A stretch of DNA of 46,594 nt from an uncultured Lachnospiraceae bacterium (GTDB taxonomy: Bacteria; Bacillota; Clostridia; Lachnospirales; Lachnospiraceae), in contig CAJUDY010000024.1 in the NCBI GenBank assembly GCA_910584945.1, positions 1 to 46,594 of the forward strand, read 5' to 3'. Positions 7,172-15,990 of the stretch are shown here, one piece after another. Each line of letters begins with the position of its first letter. Position 1 is the stretch's first letter. The translations under genes and the position numbers were made by a program. The notes beneath the pieces were generated by a model. The model saw nothing but the letters and a program-made list of their open reading frames with translations. It was not told the origin of the DNA and ran no database searches.

Positions 7172-7222
7172 ATGGATATGAAAATGAAGTATGAAATTTT
7201 AGAAAGCGGATTTATGAAATGA
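7172..7222 (+). CDS. 16-codon leader peptide coupled to the signal peptidase gene
   Basis: ATG 7172 has a strong AAGGAG site seven bases upstream and encodes MDMKMKYEILESGFMK. Its TGA overlaps the ATG of the signal peptidase gene as ATGA (7219-7222). The signal peptidase start lacks its own good ribosome site, so translational coupling is likely. No family is recognisable. Confidence 0.45.
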   Translation: MDMKMKYEILESGFMK

Positions 7223-7755
7223 TGGAAAAACGACTGCACGGCAGATATGACAGTCTGAAATACGGATGGCTGATGGATGCGAAAAAATTTATCCTGCTTC
7301 TGATCGTGATGTTTCTCGCCCTCCGGCTGGTGATCGGATTTTCCCTTGTCAAAGGAAATTCTATGGAGCCGACTCTTCACAGCGGGGAGCTGGTCATGTA
7401 TCTTCGGTTGAACCAGGACTATCAAAAGGGAGACGTGGTATCCGTGCGGATTCCTTCCGGGGAATATTATGTCAAGCGGATTATCGCACTGGAGGGAGAT
7501 TTGATCGATATCAAAGACGGCAAAGTGTATTTAAATGGAGAACTTCTGGAGGAACCCTACATCCAGGGGCAGACGCTGGAGCAGAACGCGGCGGTTCATT
7601 ATCCCTTTCGGCTTCAGAAAGGCCAGATCTTCGTGATGGGCGACAACCGGGAAGTCTCCATGGACTCCCGCCACTTCGGCGTAGTTGGAAGAGGCCAGAT
7701 CAAAGGAAAACTTTGGTTCCAGGCGGGGTGGGGATATGTGGGTAAGGTGAGGTAG
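7219..7755 (+). CDS. lepB: Type I signal peptidase (bacterial Ser-Lys type)
   Basis: A 178-residue membrane-bound signal peptidase I that removes signal peptides from exported proteins on the outer face of the membrane. A single N-terminal transmembrane helix lies at about 23-42. Box B GNSMEPTL carries nucleophile Ser48, box D YYVKRI carries general base Lys86, and box E GDNREVSMDSRHFG is intact. Length is typical of Firmicute enzymes with one membrane span. The ATG overlaps the end of a leader peptide. It stands between the sigma operon and the pilus operon and may process the pilus precursors, leaving the separate SipW-type enzyme at 20513 for the TasA-like proteins (inference). Confidence 0.92.
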   Translation: MMEKRLHGRYDSLKYGWLMDAKKFILLLIVMFLALRLVIGFSLVKGNSMEPTLHSGELVMYLRLNQDYQKGDVVSVRIPSGEYYVKRIIALEGDLIDIKDGKVYLNGELLEEPYIQGQTLEQNAAVHYPFRLQKGQIFVMGDNREVSMDSRHFGVVGRGQIKGKLWFQAGWGYVGKVR

Positions 7756-7789
7756 GAAGTGGAAAAAGGAAGAAAAATGTAGAATTCAG

Positions 7790-7818
7790 TTGTCAAACAG
7801 CATAAAATATTCTATAAA
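7790..7818 (+). promoter_or_regulatory. Promoter of the small frameshifted gene
   Basis: TTGTCA (7790-7795), a 17-bp spacer and TATAAA (7813-7818), about 40 bases before a GGAGG ribosome site and the ATG at 7861. Confidence 0.6.
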
Positions 7819-7860
7819 AATACAACAATTCCTTATGTAGTTTCTGCAAAAGGAGGCTAT

Positions 7861-8039
7861 ATGAGAGAACCGAAAAACCAGGCTTCTTCAAAAAAGAGCC
7901 ACCCACTGGAAGACCGAGAGTAAATCGTCTTAATCACATACTCATAAACGCCAACCGCTACGACGATCTAAAACGCGCCGCCGAGGACCATGCCTATCAG
8001 AAGCAGTTGATGAAGGAGTTTCTCTCGGAAAACCATTAA
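7861..8039 (+). pseudogene. Small basic protein gene split by a frameshift at an A6 run
   Basis: ATG 7861 follows a strong AAAGGAGG site and opens MREPKNQASSKK, but the frame ends at TAA after 20 codons. The -1 frame is open across the same region and continues through PPTGRPRVNRLNHILINANRYDD... to a stop at 8037-8039. The frames meet at AAAAAA (7890-7895). In the starting frame this reads A-AAA-AAG, the classical bacterial -1 slippery heptamer. One more A, or a -1 slip, would give a single 60-residue protein. It may be a homopolymer deletion, a contingency run, a base-calling error or programmed frameshifting. It has its own promoter and terminator. No family was recognised. Confidence 0.6.
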
Positions 8040-8113
8040 AATATCAAATCAAAACCACCCGCCAGGCTATCTACTGCCCTGATCACGCCTGTCAAGCAAA
8101 ATACCCGCCCCCC

Positions 8114-8157
8114 AACCGGCGCCCGGAGCCCCATGCTCTTGGCGCCGGTTATTTTTT
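8114..8157 (+). terminator. Strong intrinsic terminator before the pilus operon
   Basis: A perfect 10-bp stem AACCGGCGCC (8114-8123) with GGCGCCGGTT (8141-8150), then ATTTTTT. It isolates the pilus operon from upstream transcription. Confidence 0.85.
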
Positions 8158-8261
8158 GCCTTGTCCCGGAAAAAAACTGTCAAAAATCTCCCCAAAATAA
8201 CCGGCTGATAACCCCGCCCTGATATATTGATGGCGTAGACAGGAGGAAGAGGTGGCGAGAT

Positions 8262-8639
8262 ATGGTGCTTCGTGAGAAGATGCTCCCCTGCCAGAGCAGG
8301 GAAGCAATGGTGACAGTATTATCCTATCATAATGGCATTATGGACGGCTACCTGCAGCATCCCAGACTGGACAAAAAAGAAAAGATCGAGAGCCTTTCCC
8401 AGATGGTTCTGCTTTTGAACAGCCTGATCGACTTGGAAAGCTGCCTGGACAGTCCCCTGCCTCTGGTCCGGCCGGAGTGCAGGAACATCGAGAGCAAAGC
8501 AGTGTTCTGTATCCAGATCCTCTTCCGCGAACATTATACATGGCAGGGCAGACTGATCTGGCAGGAAAGAAGACAGGAATACGTCTTCCACAGCGCCATC
8601 GAACTGATCCAGCTGGTTGATGAGATTCTGGCAGAGTGA
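8262..8639 (+). CDS. Small uncharacterised protein, paralogue of the 3129 gene product
   Basis: A 125-residue soluble protein. The N-terminal two thirds are helical (a four-helix pattern seems likely, with LSQMVLLLNSLIDLES near 47-62). The last 40 residues carry the same pattern as the 3129-3614 product: F-I...FR, WQG, W, then SAIELIQLVDEIL. ATG 8262 is preceded by AGGAGGAAGAGG. It is the first gene of the surface-fibre operon and lies 146 bases before the adhesin. No sigma-A promoter was found upstream (TATATT at 8223 has no matching -35), so a different sigma factor or an activator such as the SARP protein could be needed (inference). The function is unknown. Confidence 0.7.
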   Translation: MVLREKMLPCQSREAMVTVLSYHNGIMDGYLQHPRLDKKEKIESLSQMVLLLNSLIDLESCLDSPLPLVRPECRNIESKAVFCIQILFREHYTWQGRLIWQERRQEYVFHSAIELIQLVDEILAE

Positions 8640-8785
8640 AAGGGGATGGACGTGAATGAGATATCCGTGGAATCAAAAAACGAATCAAACGATAAGAGCG
8701 GGATATCGTTCCCCCGGCGGGGCGTCTGCCCGATATTCAGTCAACCGCGTTCTGATAGAGGAGAGAGAAGTAGGAGGAGGAAACC

Positions 8786-11700
8786 ATGAGAAATAGTGCA
8801 GTGAAGAGAATCATCGCAGTGCTGCTCTGCCTGGTCGTATTTGCCGGCAGCGAGCTGACCGGACTGACGAATATTGTGGGGGACCTGTTTGCCGAAGAGT
8901 CGACGACAGGCACGGACGACGGAGACCGGGAAAACGTGGTCGAGGACGTGGAAGTGGAAGAAGCGTCCGAAGAACCTCAGGAAGAGCCGGAAGAAGTCAC
9001 GGAAGAACAGCCCGAAGAAACTTCGGAGCCCCAGGAAGAGGAAACCGTCTCCGAGGAGTCGGAAGAAATCCAAGAGCCTCAGGAGACCGTGACCGACGTT
9101 GAAGACGACGTAACCGAAGAAGACAACAACGAATCCGCCCCGGAACCGGCGGAAACCGAAGACAACGGCGAGCCCGGGGGGCCCGCGGTCGATCCGGAAA
9201 AGAAAACCGACGCCGAAGAGGAGAAGACCGAAGAAAATACGGCGGCCGAAGAGGTTGACAAGACCCAGACAGACGCCTCTGTCACAGACGACACAAAACT
9301 CCCGACGGATGAAGAACAGACGACCGCCCCGGAGACCGTGACCGATCCCACAGAGGAAGACCAGAAAGAGAAAAAAGAAGACGAAGAAGAACCGGAAGCG
9401 TTCAACGAAGAATATCAGGACGGTCAGGTAATCATCCGCGTGGAAGCGGACCCTGGAGTTGTTCCCAACGGTACAGAACTGTCCGTGAAAAAGATCGTTC
9501 AGCAGGACCTGGAAGCGCTGGACGACGAAGAAGAGATCAAAGAAGCCGAAGAACTGAACGCAAAATACGAAGGCATCAAGTCCGAACTGGAACTCACCGT
9601 AGCAGACGATGATACGAAAGAAATCGCGGGCTTTGTAGCCTACGACGTCAACTTCCTGCTGACCGACGAAGACGGCGAGACCGCCAAGATCGAGCCCGAC
9701 GGCGAAGTATCGGTCTCCATGGAATTCGAAGAGGCCTATCTTCCGGAGGAAGTAGCAGAAAAAGAAGACCAGATCGACATCGAGAGCATCGACGTGATAC
9801 ATATGGAAGAAGCAGAAGACGACGAAGAGAGCGAGACTGGCCTCAAGTCGGAAGTGGTGGCGGACGCAGACGTCAGCACCACGGAAAATGCGGTGGAAAA
9901 GGCAGAATTCACCACGGACAGCGGCAGAACCTTCGTCATCACCTGGACGGAAAATGACTTGGGAGAGCGGGAATACATCTGCGAGACCGAGGACGCAGTC
10001 ATCAAAGTCACCGCGGCAAAAGGCGTGGTCCCCGACGGAGCGCTCCTGAAGGTTGTCCCGATCCTGGCGGATCACCAGGAGACCCAGAAGCAGTATCAGG
10101 ACGTAGAAAAGAAACTTCTGGAAAAAGCGGAGACCGAAAAATACGAGATCACAGGCTTCCTGGCCTATGACATCTCCTTCACCGATGAAACCGGCGCAAA
10201 GCTGGAGCCCACCGGTGAAGTCAAAGTTGCCATCGACTACAAAAAAGCAGCGATCCCGGAAGACCTGAAAGATCTGACCTCCACGACCTATGCGCTGGAT
10301 GATGCAGAAGACACGGCAAAAGATGACGCCGAACAGGCAGAGTCTGCAAAAGAAGAGCCGGAACAAACAGCAGAAGCATCTAAAAAAGAGGACGGAACCA
10401 CAGAAAGCAGTGCCAGCCAGTCCGAGGCCTCGGCATCCGCCGGCAGCATCACCGTCATGCACCTGGAAGAAAACGAACAGGGCCAGGTGACCAAAGTCGT
10501 CGACATGGGTGCGGAAGGCAAAGTCACCGAGCTCATCAGCACCAAGGACCAGAAAGTCACCAGCACCGAGTTCGTGACCGAGAGCTTCTCGACGTTTACG
10601 ATTGTGTGGAAAGGTACTGATTGGGCTGGAAATAAGTGGGAGAAGAGTATTGAGGTTAAATTCTATCGTTATGATAATAAATATATAGAGATGCCTCCAG
10701 AAGAAATCCCTGAAGGGAAAGATCCGGAAGTGCCATTAAAGGATTTGGTCCTCACTCAGAAAGACGTAAATGGTCAAGAGATAGACTTGAATACACTTAC
10801 CATAAACGTTCCAAACCGGTTTGATTCCCCTGAGGATTATGAGAAAATATCTTTTAAAACGTCTGATATAAGTGAAACAGGCAGATGGAAAGATTATTAT
10901 CGCCTTGAGGATGAAGAGGGTAATTCTTACATTTTTCATAAGGCCCAAATAGTGGGAATTCATGACTCCATAGGTAGGGTTATGACAGAAGATTTGAAGG
11001 ACATTGTATGTGAGAATGGTCAGTTTCGCTATAACGATTATAATGCTTTCGATTCGATGTTAAAGTATGAATTACATTTTTATTATAGCCCCGAACTGAA
11101 AGCTTTGGATACTATTGATAATAACGATCATGGTATCACAATGCGGATGATCAATTATACGGATCATAGTCTTCAGGACGGACTGTTGGGTAGGCCATAT
11201 GAGGACGGATGGTGGAAGGGGGGGCCAATTTCCCAAGGAGTAGTTAAGTCTCGATTGGAAAACGGATATCCGGTAACAAAAGGCGTAGAGGGAGATAGGT
11301 CAGGTATAAATGATGCTCCTGCAGATATAAACCTTGCTCCTTTGTTTGGTGGAGTGAGTGATTCAAGAGCAACAGTTACAAAAGCCAATAAACTGTTTCT
11401 TAAAGATATCTACGATGCAACAGGATATTTTGAATACAGCAGTTTTCAGAACTATGCTTATTTGAATGATACAGTAAACGGGAAAGGAGAGCGTGAGTTT
11501 ACTGTATATAATGGTATCGGAACTACGGACTATTTGGGAGATCCAGAACATGGACAGCCAGAAGAGTACTTTCCATTTTATAGAGGGAATTTCTTTCCAT
11601 ACAATAATATTACATCGGGAAATTATACGACGAAAAGCTACAACAAGTATGGTGCAGATGGAAAAGAATTACCTGACAACGATATAAGAAAGGGAGAATT

Positions 11701-13954
11701 ACTGCATCGTGTAGATGATCCGGTTTACTGTTTTGGAATGTATGTAGAAGCAGCCTTCATTCAGCCTCAAGGTGGGATGGTAGGAACAGATCCAATGGAA
11801 TATAAATTTACCGGAGACGACGATTTATGGGTTTTCATTGATGATTCATTAGTTCTGGATATTGGCGGCGCTCATCATGCATGTTCCGGTTCTATTGACT
11901 TTTCCACTGGTGTGGTTGAGGTTGATGGTAACACTACTACTATAAAGGAAATGTTTTGGCAATCCCGACATTTTCCGGATGGAAGTGAATGGAAAACCGA
12001 GGCTGATGAAAAAATTGATCTTTATTTCAGTGGGAATACCTTTAAGGATTTTTCTACACACAGATTTAAGATGTTCTATATGGAGCATGGTCGAAAAGCA
12101 GATGATAATGCATCTAACCTGCAGGTTAAGATGAATATTCCCACAATAGATATACCAGTGGGAACCGTTAAGGTGAAAAAGCAACTCGAAAATACAAATA
12201 AAGAGGACTACAAAGACCTCGAGTTTGCATTTCAGATGTTTGTGCAGGAGAAGACGGGGAGCAATGCAGCAGGTGAAATTTATTCGGATACAAGCTATGT
12301 GGCGTATGATGTCACAGACCTTAAGGACGAACAAGGCAATCCAATAAGGTGTGACATAGATAAGAAAGTGTTCTATCTAAAACCCGACCAGGCAGCTGTA
12401 TTTGAAGGTTTGCAGAGCAACCGGAAATATTATGTAAAGGAGATCGGCGTAGAATCAAGTCTATACGATAAAGTCACCATCAAAGGTGGTCCTACGATAG
12501 AAGAGATCGACAGCGCTGGAACAAGCACATTTAGTTCAGGTGTGGAAAGCTCCCGGCTATCTGTGGAAGCCCGGCCGGCTATTACATTTTCAAATGAATG
12601 TTCGGCTGCAAACAGCAGGGAACTGCAGATTACAAAGAGCATCTCGAACGGACAGCCAGTGAACGAAAACGACCGATTTACATTTAAAGTAACTCTTGGC
12701 AGTAAAGCGTACGATGGTCCATATTATCTGACAGACAGTGAAGGCAATTACTATAAGGATATAAATGGAACACTGGAAAATCAAGGCAAGACAGCGGTCA
12801 TATGTAAAGAAAATTCTCCAGGCGGAGTGATTTCAAATATTCCGGCGGACTTTACAGTGACACTTACTCAGATCATGTCTGACACGACCTTCAAAGTGGA
12901 AGAAGTGATTCCTGAGGAAGAGGATTACGAGTATACGCTGGTGGGTATCACAGGAGAGGAAGGAACCTATGGAAAGATCAACAATATGAGTTCGGATTCA
13001 AAGGTTCTGGAAGGAAAAATTCTACTTGGTAAAGATGCCAAAGTTACCGTAACGAACGCTCTGAAGAATGTACAGTCGAGTGGCTTGAGCATCACAAAGA
13101 AATTGAAAGAGGGTTCCTCTGGTACAGAAGATTCGTTTGAATTTAACGTATTCCAGATGGTAGGGGGAAAACTTGAAGCGTACACAGGTGAGTATTCTGT
13201 TGGAAGCGAAACCAAGTCTGCTATAAGTGGAAAAATTTCACTCAAAGCGGATGAAACCGCATTGCTTGAGATGCCAGCTGGAATGAAATTTAAAGTGGAA
13301 GAGACTTTAAGTGAAGGTTATGGCACACCGGAAATAACGGTTACAGAGTCTACAGCGACTGAACCGAAAGTTGAGGGGAATACAGTGGAAGGCATAGTTG
13401 TCGAAGGACAGTATGCCGGTATCACAGTAACCAATGTTCCTGCGTACTCCTACGATTGGCAGATTGTCAAGAGGGGCGCGACGGATAATTCCAAACCTCT
13501 GGAAGATGCGGAGTTTACCTTGACCTCAAAACCATCACAGGGAGAAGCAAAAGTCTATTATGGAAGATCCCAGAAAGATTCTGGTGTGCTCCAATGGTAT
13601 AAGGACAATTCGTATAAGGAAGATGGGGTAATCAATATTTCCGATATCAATCCGGGTGAATACGAATTGGAAGAGACCAAAGCGCCAACAGGTTATATGC
13701 GAAGCAATGAAAAGTGGAAGATAACACTTGCGTATGGCAGTATAACAGTGGAAGGTTCATCTGGTGAGATTCAGGTTACACCGACAACAGAAAATGGAAG
13801 ACAGAAATATGAGTATACCTTCCTCAATGAGGCCATATACGAGCTTCCGTCCACAGGCGGTGCGGGAATCTTTGGGTATATGATCAGCGGAGTTCTGCTC
13901 ATGATGGCAGGCGTGCTGGTTTTATATAAAAGAAAATATGCGGGGAGGTGCTGA
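8786..13954 (+). CDS. Giant LPSTGG-anchored fibro-slime adhesin, probable pilus tip protein
   Basis: A 1722-residue surface protein. It has a signal peptide (about 1-36), an extremely Glu/Asp-rich low-complexity region (37-205), two related beta domains (about 210-315 and 400-500, each with FVAYDV/FLAYDI and EP-GEV), a second acidic/Ser linker, a fibro-slime domain (about 870-1115; core GDDDLWVFIDDSLVLDIGG), then four CnaB/SpaA-like repeats (from about 1126, 1279, 1433 and 1556; the last with LEETKAPTGY). Sorting signal LPSTGG is at 1687-1692, followed by a membrane helix and KRK tail. ATG 8786 follows AGGAGGAGG. Class C sortases encoded nearby would link it to the pilin. The first 600 codons and the sorting end are GC-rich whereas the adhesive middle is AT-rich, a mosaic pattern. 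In the family such proteins bind host or mucus ligands; the ligand here is unknown. Confidence 0.88.
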   Translation: MRNSAVKRIIAVLLCLVVFAGSELTGLTNIVGDLFAEESTTGTDDGDRENVVEDVEVEEASEEPQEEPEEVTEEQPEETSEPQEEETVSEESEEIQEPQETVTDVEDDVTEEDNNESAPEPAETEDNGEPGGPAVDPEKKTDAEEEKTEENTAAEEVDKTQTDASVTDDTKLPTDEEQTTAPETVTDPTEEDQKEKKEDEEEPEAFNEEYQDGQVIIRVEADPGVVPNGTELSVKKIVQQDLEALDDEEEIKEAEELNAKYEGIKSELELTVADDDTKEIAGFVAYDVNFLLTDEDGETAKIEPDGEVSVSMEFEEAYLPEEVAEKEDQIDIESIDVIHMEEAEDDEESETGLKSEVVADADVSTTENAVEKAEFTTDSGRTFVITWTENDLGEREYICETEDAVIKVTAAKGVVPDGALLKVVPILADHQETQKQYQDVEKKLLEKAETEKYEITGFLAYDISFTDETGAKLEPTGEVKVAIDYKKAAIPEDLKDLTSTTYALDDAEDTAKDDAEQAESAKEEPEQTAEASKKEDGTTESSASQSEASASAGSITVMHLEENEQGQVTKVVDMGAEGKVTELISTKDQKVTSTEFVTESFSTFTIVWKGTDWAGNKWEKSIEVKFYRYDNKYIEMPPEEIPEGKDPEVPLKDLVLTQKDVNGQEIDLNTLTINVPNRFDSPEDYEKISFKTSDISETGRWKDYYRLEDEEGNSYIFHKAQIVGIHDSIGRVMTEDLKDIVCENGQFRYNDYNAFDSMLKYELHFYYSPELKALDTIDNNDHGITMRMINYTDHSLQDGLLGRPYEDGWWKGGPISQGVVKSRLENGYPVTKGVEGDRSGINDAPADINLAPLFGGVSDSRATVTKANKLFLKDIYDATGYFEYSSFQNYAYLNDTVNGKGEREFTVYNGIGTTDYLGDPEHGQPEEYFPFYRGNFFPYNNITSGNYTTKSYNKYGADGKELPDNDIRKGELLHRVDDPVYCFGMYVEAAFIQPQGGMVGTDPMEYKFTGDDDLWVFIDDSLVLDIGGAHHACSGSIDFSTGVVEVDGNTTTIKEMFWQSRHFPDGSEWKTEADEKIDLYFSGNTFKDFSTHRFKMFYMEHGRKADDNASNLQVKMNIPTIDIPVGTVKVKKQLENTNKEDYKDLEFAFQMFVQEKTGSNAAGEIYSDTSYVAYDVTDLKDEQGNPIRCDIDKKVFYLKPDQAAVFEGLQSNRKYYVKEIGVESSLYDKVTIKGGPTIEEIDSAGTSTFSSGVESSRLSVEARPAITFSNECSAANSRELQITKSISNGQPVNENDRFTFKVTLGSKAYDGPYYLTDSEGNYYKDINGTLENQGKTAVICKENSPGGVISNIPADFTVTLTQIMSDTTFKVEEVIPEEEDYEYTLVGITGEEGTYGKINNMSSDSKVLEGKILLGKDAKVTVTNALKNVQSSGLSITKKLKEGSSGTEDSFEFNVFQMVGGKLEAYTGEYSVGSETKSAISGKISLKADETALLEMPAGMKFKVEETLSEGYGTPEITVTESTATEPKVEGNTVEGIVVEGQYAGITVTNVPAYSYDWQIVKRGATDNSKPLEDAEFTLTSKPSQGEAKVYYGRSQKDSGVLQWYKDNSYKEDGVINISDINPGEYELEETKAPTGYMRSNEKWKITLAYGSITVEGSSGEIQVTPTTENGRQKYEYTFLNEAIYELPSTGGAGIFGYMISGVLLMMAGVLVLYKRKYAGRC

Positions 13955-13982
13955 ACAATTTAGGAGATGGTAATTGTTTCAG
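13951..13982 (+). promoter_or_regulatory. Hairpin across the adhesin stop codon
   Basis: CTGAACAATT (13951-13960) pairs with AATTGTTTCAG (13972-13982) with one bulged A and an 11-base loop. The adhesin stop codon lies in the left arm. No T-tract follows, so it is more likely an mRNA-processing or 3'-protection element between adhesin and pilin messages than a terminator. Confidence 0.4.
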
Positions 13983-14076
13983 TGGCCCTCTGGACCGCAT
14001 CCATGTGCAGGAAGCACAACAAACAGAAGGAACTGTAAATCTTGGGCAAAGCCCACAAGAAAGAAAGGAAGAAAAA

Positions 14077-15669
14077 ATGAAAAAAATGAAAAAGTTTTTC
14101 GCCATGTTCTTAACATTGGCAATGGTACTTGGAATGTCAGTGACGACGTTCGCAGCAAGTGCAGGTACTGATGGAAAAGTTGGTACAAATGATGATAAGG
14201 GTACGATTACCGTCAGCGGTATTGCAGGAAATACAGGAACTACTCCTGTTTCAGTAACTGCTTATCAGATCATCAAAGCAACATATGGCAATGAGGGGAA
14301 AACATTTACAGGATATGAAGTAGTTGATAAGTATAAGACAGCACTTTCGGCAGTTAATACAGAGGCAGATGTAAATTTAAGTATTGAACAGGTGAACGCA
14401 GTTGTTGCTGCTGGTTTTGCAGATGTGACACCATATGTAATGCGTAATACAGATGCAGCGCCCACTGTTTATACTGCAGAGGTTCCGGTTGGTACTTACA
14501 TTGTAATGATTGAAAATGCTGATACTGTGATCTACAGTCCGGTTATCGTATCTGTGGCATATAAAGCAGAAAATGGTGGGAACGCTTTTGATGAAGGTTC
14601 TGTAAATGTAATTGATGATGGAAATGCATGGGTAAAGGAAAGCAGCCAGCCGACAGTAGACAAAAAAGCGAAAGCGAATGCAACTGCTACAGATGAAGTG
14701 CATTCTGTAAATATCGGCGATACGGTTTATTACGATGTAGAGATTAATCCGGTTCCTTATTATAATGGGGCAAGTCCGGTACTGAACATTGTCGATACAT
14801 TAAGCAGAGGTTTAACGCTCAATGTAGATAGTGTTGCTGTAACTACCGCGGCAGGGAATGCTTTAGTAAAAGGTACAGATTATACAGTAGTGTATGATGA
14901 GACAGCACAGAAACTTACAGTTGATTTTGTAGTAAATGGTAGCTATATGCTGAATGACCTTCAGGGCAGCAAAGTAACGGTTTCTTACAATGCAGTCGTG
15001 AACGACAGTGCAGTCATAAACGAGAACGCAAATAACAACGATGTAACACTTAACTTTACAAGAGATTCTAATACTACGGGTAATGATGGCACAGGTAATG
15101 ATAAGACATACACCTATACATTTGATGTAGGTGGTGCAGTTCAGGGATCTGTTACTGAAGGTATGCTGACAAAGACTGGGGAACTGAATACTACAACAAG
15201 TTCAACAGCTTTACCAGGTGCGGTATTTAATCTGTATACAGATTTAGAATGTACTACCCGATATCAGCAAGGTGGCGTAGACTACGCTGATGTAGTATCT
15301 GGTGCTGATGGTTCATTAGCAATCAAAGGCTTGAAAGAGGGAGTATATTACTTAAAAGAGACTACAGCTCCAACTGGATATTCTTTGAATGAACATGCAT
15401 TTAAAATTGAGATCGATGCTGATTATGATAATGATGGGAAGCTTACAAATTGGACAGTAAAGATTGATGATAAGGAAGGTGCATTTCAAGTAAACAATGG
15501 AACTGTGACACCCACGAAAGAACTTGAGGTAGAAATCCCCAATACCAAGCTTACAACCCTTCCCTCCACCGGTGGCATCGGTACCACGGTCTTCACTATC
15601 GGCGGATGTGCGATCATGATCATCGCAGCAGGTCTGTACTTCTCTCTTCGCAGAAAGACCGCAAAATAA
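14077..15669 (+). CDS. LPXTG-anchored major pilin (SpaA/SpaH type)
   Basis: A 530-residue pilin shaft subunit. The chosen ATG (14077) has AAGGAAG upstream and opens a standard signal peptide, MKKMKKFFAMFLTLAM...TTFAA; a longer frame from 13948 would place 43 unlikely residues before it. An N-terminal domain runs to about 185, a fimbrial isopeptide D2 domain begins near 190 (PTVDKK holds the likely pilin lysine), a CnaB-like C-terminal domain has the E-box LKETTAPTGYS at about 426, and the sorting signal LPSTGG is at 495-500 with a membrane helix and RRK tail. It follows the tip adhesin and precedes two class C sortases, the standard gene order of a sortase-polymerised pilus. As in the adhesin, the middle is AT-rich and the anchor end GC-rich. 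Confidence 0.9.
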   Translation: MKKMKKFFAMFLTLAMVLGMSVTTFAASAGTDGKVGTNDDKGTITVSGIAGNTGTTPVSVTAYQIIKATYGNEGKTFTGYEVVDKYKTALSAVNTEADVNLSIEQVNAVVAAGFADVTPYVMRNTDAAPTVYTAEVPVGTYIVMIENADTVIYSPVIVSVAYKAENGGNAFDEGSVNVIDDGNAWVKESSQPTVDKKAKANATATDEVHSVNIGDTVYYDVEINPVPYYNGASPVLNIVDTLSRGLTLNVDSVAVTTAAGNALVKGTDYTVVYDETAQKLTVDFVVNGSYMLNDLQGSKVTVSYNAVVNDSAVINENANNNDVTLNFTRDSNTTGNDGTGNDKTYTYTFDVGGAVQGSVTEGMLTKTGELNTTTSSTALPGAVFNLYTDLECTTRYQQGGVDYADVVSGADGSLAIKGLKEGVYYLKETTAPTGYSLNEHAFKIEIDADYDNDGKLTNWTVKIDDKEGAFQVNNGTVTPTKELEVEIPNTKLTTLPSTGGIGTTVFTIGGCAIMIIAAGLYFSLRRKTAK

Positions 15670-15744
15670 TCTTCTGTACCGTCCGTACATAAGAAAACAA
15701 CAAACATCAGGTAACCAAAACCTGTAGCCTATGCGCAGGACTCA

Positions 15745-15923
15745 GCCGTCGCGGGCGGGAAATCCCGCGGGGACCCTTTTAAGGGGCGCTCTTAGCGACG
15801 GCGAGATCCAGCGCTTACGGAGACTTGGGTGCTCTGTTCTTTAGAGCACCTTAGTCGAAGTTAGCGATTAGCTCGACGGAGCGTTGCCCCGGGGTCCCCA
15901 AGGGATTTCCCGCCCGCGACGGC
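15745..15923 (-). repeat. Structured palindromic element, copy R1
   Basis: The ends pair as GCCGTCGCGGGCGGGAAATC with its complement near 15900-15923 (about 22 bp). Inside, read on the minus strand, are the conserved blocks GGGGCAACGCT, GAGCTAATCGCTAACT, TCTCCGTAAGCGCTGGATCT and GCGCCCC shared with the copies at 29312, 29552 and 32604. Its central stem GGTGCTC/GAGCACC differs from other copies but pairs. It fills the gap between the major pilin and first sortase genes. There is no T-tract. Confidence 0.75.
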
Positions 15924-15990
15924 GTCTCTCTTACATACACTATGGCTGTATCGCTCACACTCACATTTCACAGCAACAAGGAGAGCCCGG

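Noticed and set aside
8161..8261. A sigma-A promoter for the fibre operon
   Set aside because: TATATT at 8223-8228 has no -35 at proper spacing (the sequence there is ACCGGC). I could not support a promoter call; an alternative sigma factor or activator is possible.
8741..10462. A long minus-strand open frame opposite the adhesin start
   Set aside because: It mirrors the Glu/Asp-rich low-complexity codons of the adhesin. It encodes an implausible Phe/Gly/Arg-rich chain, has no ribosome site, and the plus-strand gene has a signal peptide and sorting signal.
14041..14060. GGGCAAAGCCC resembling the GCAAAGCC core of a cyclic di-GMP-I riboswitch
   Set aside because: Only this short hairpin matches. 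The flanking helices and tetraloop receptor of the riboswitch are absent in 13955-14076.
15745..15923. The palindromic elements read as tRNA-like genes or intrinsic terminators
   Set aside because: There is no cloverleaf with TTC-type loop and no T-tract after the stems. Length and covarying arms fit neither.
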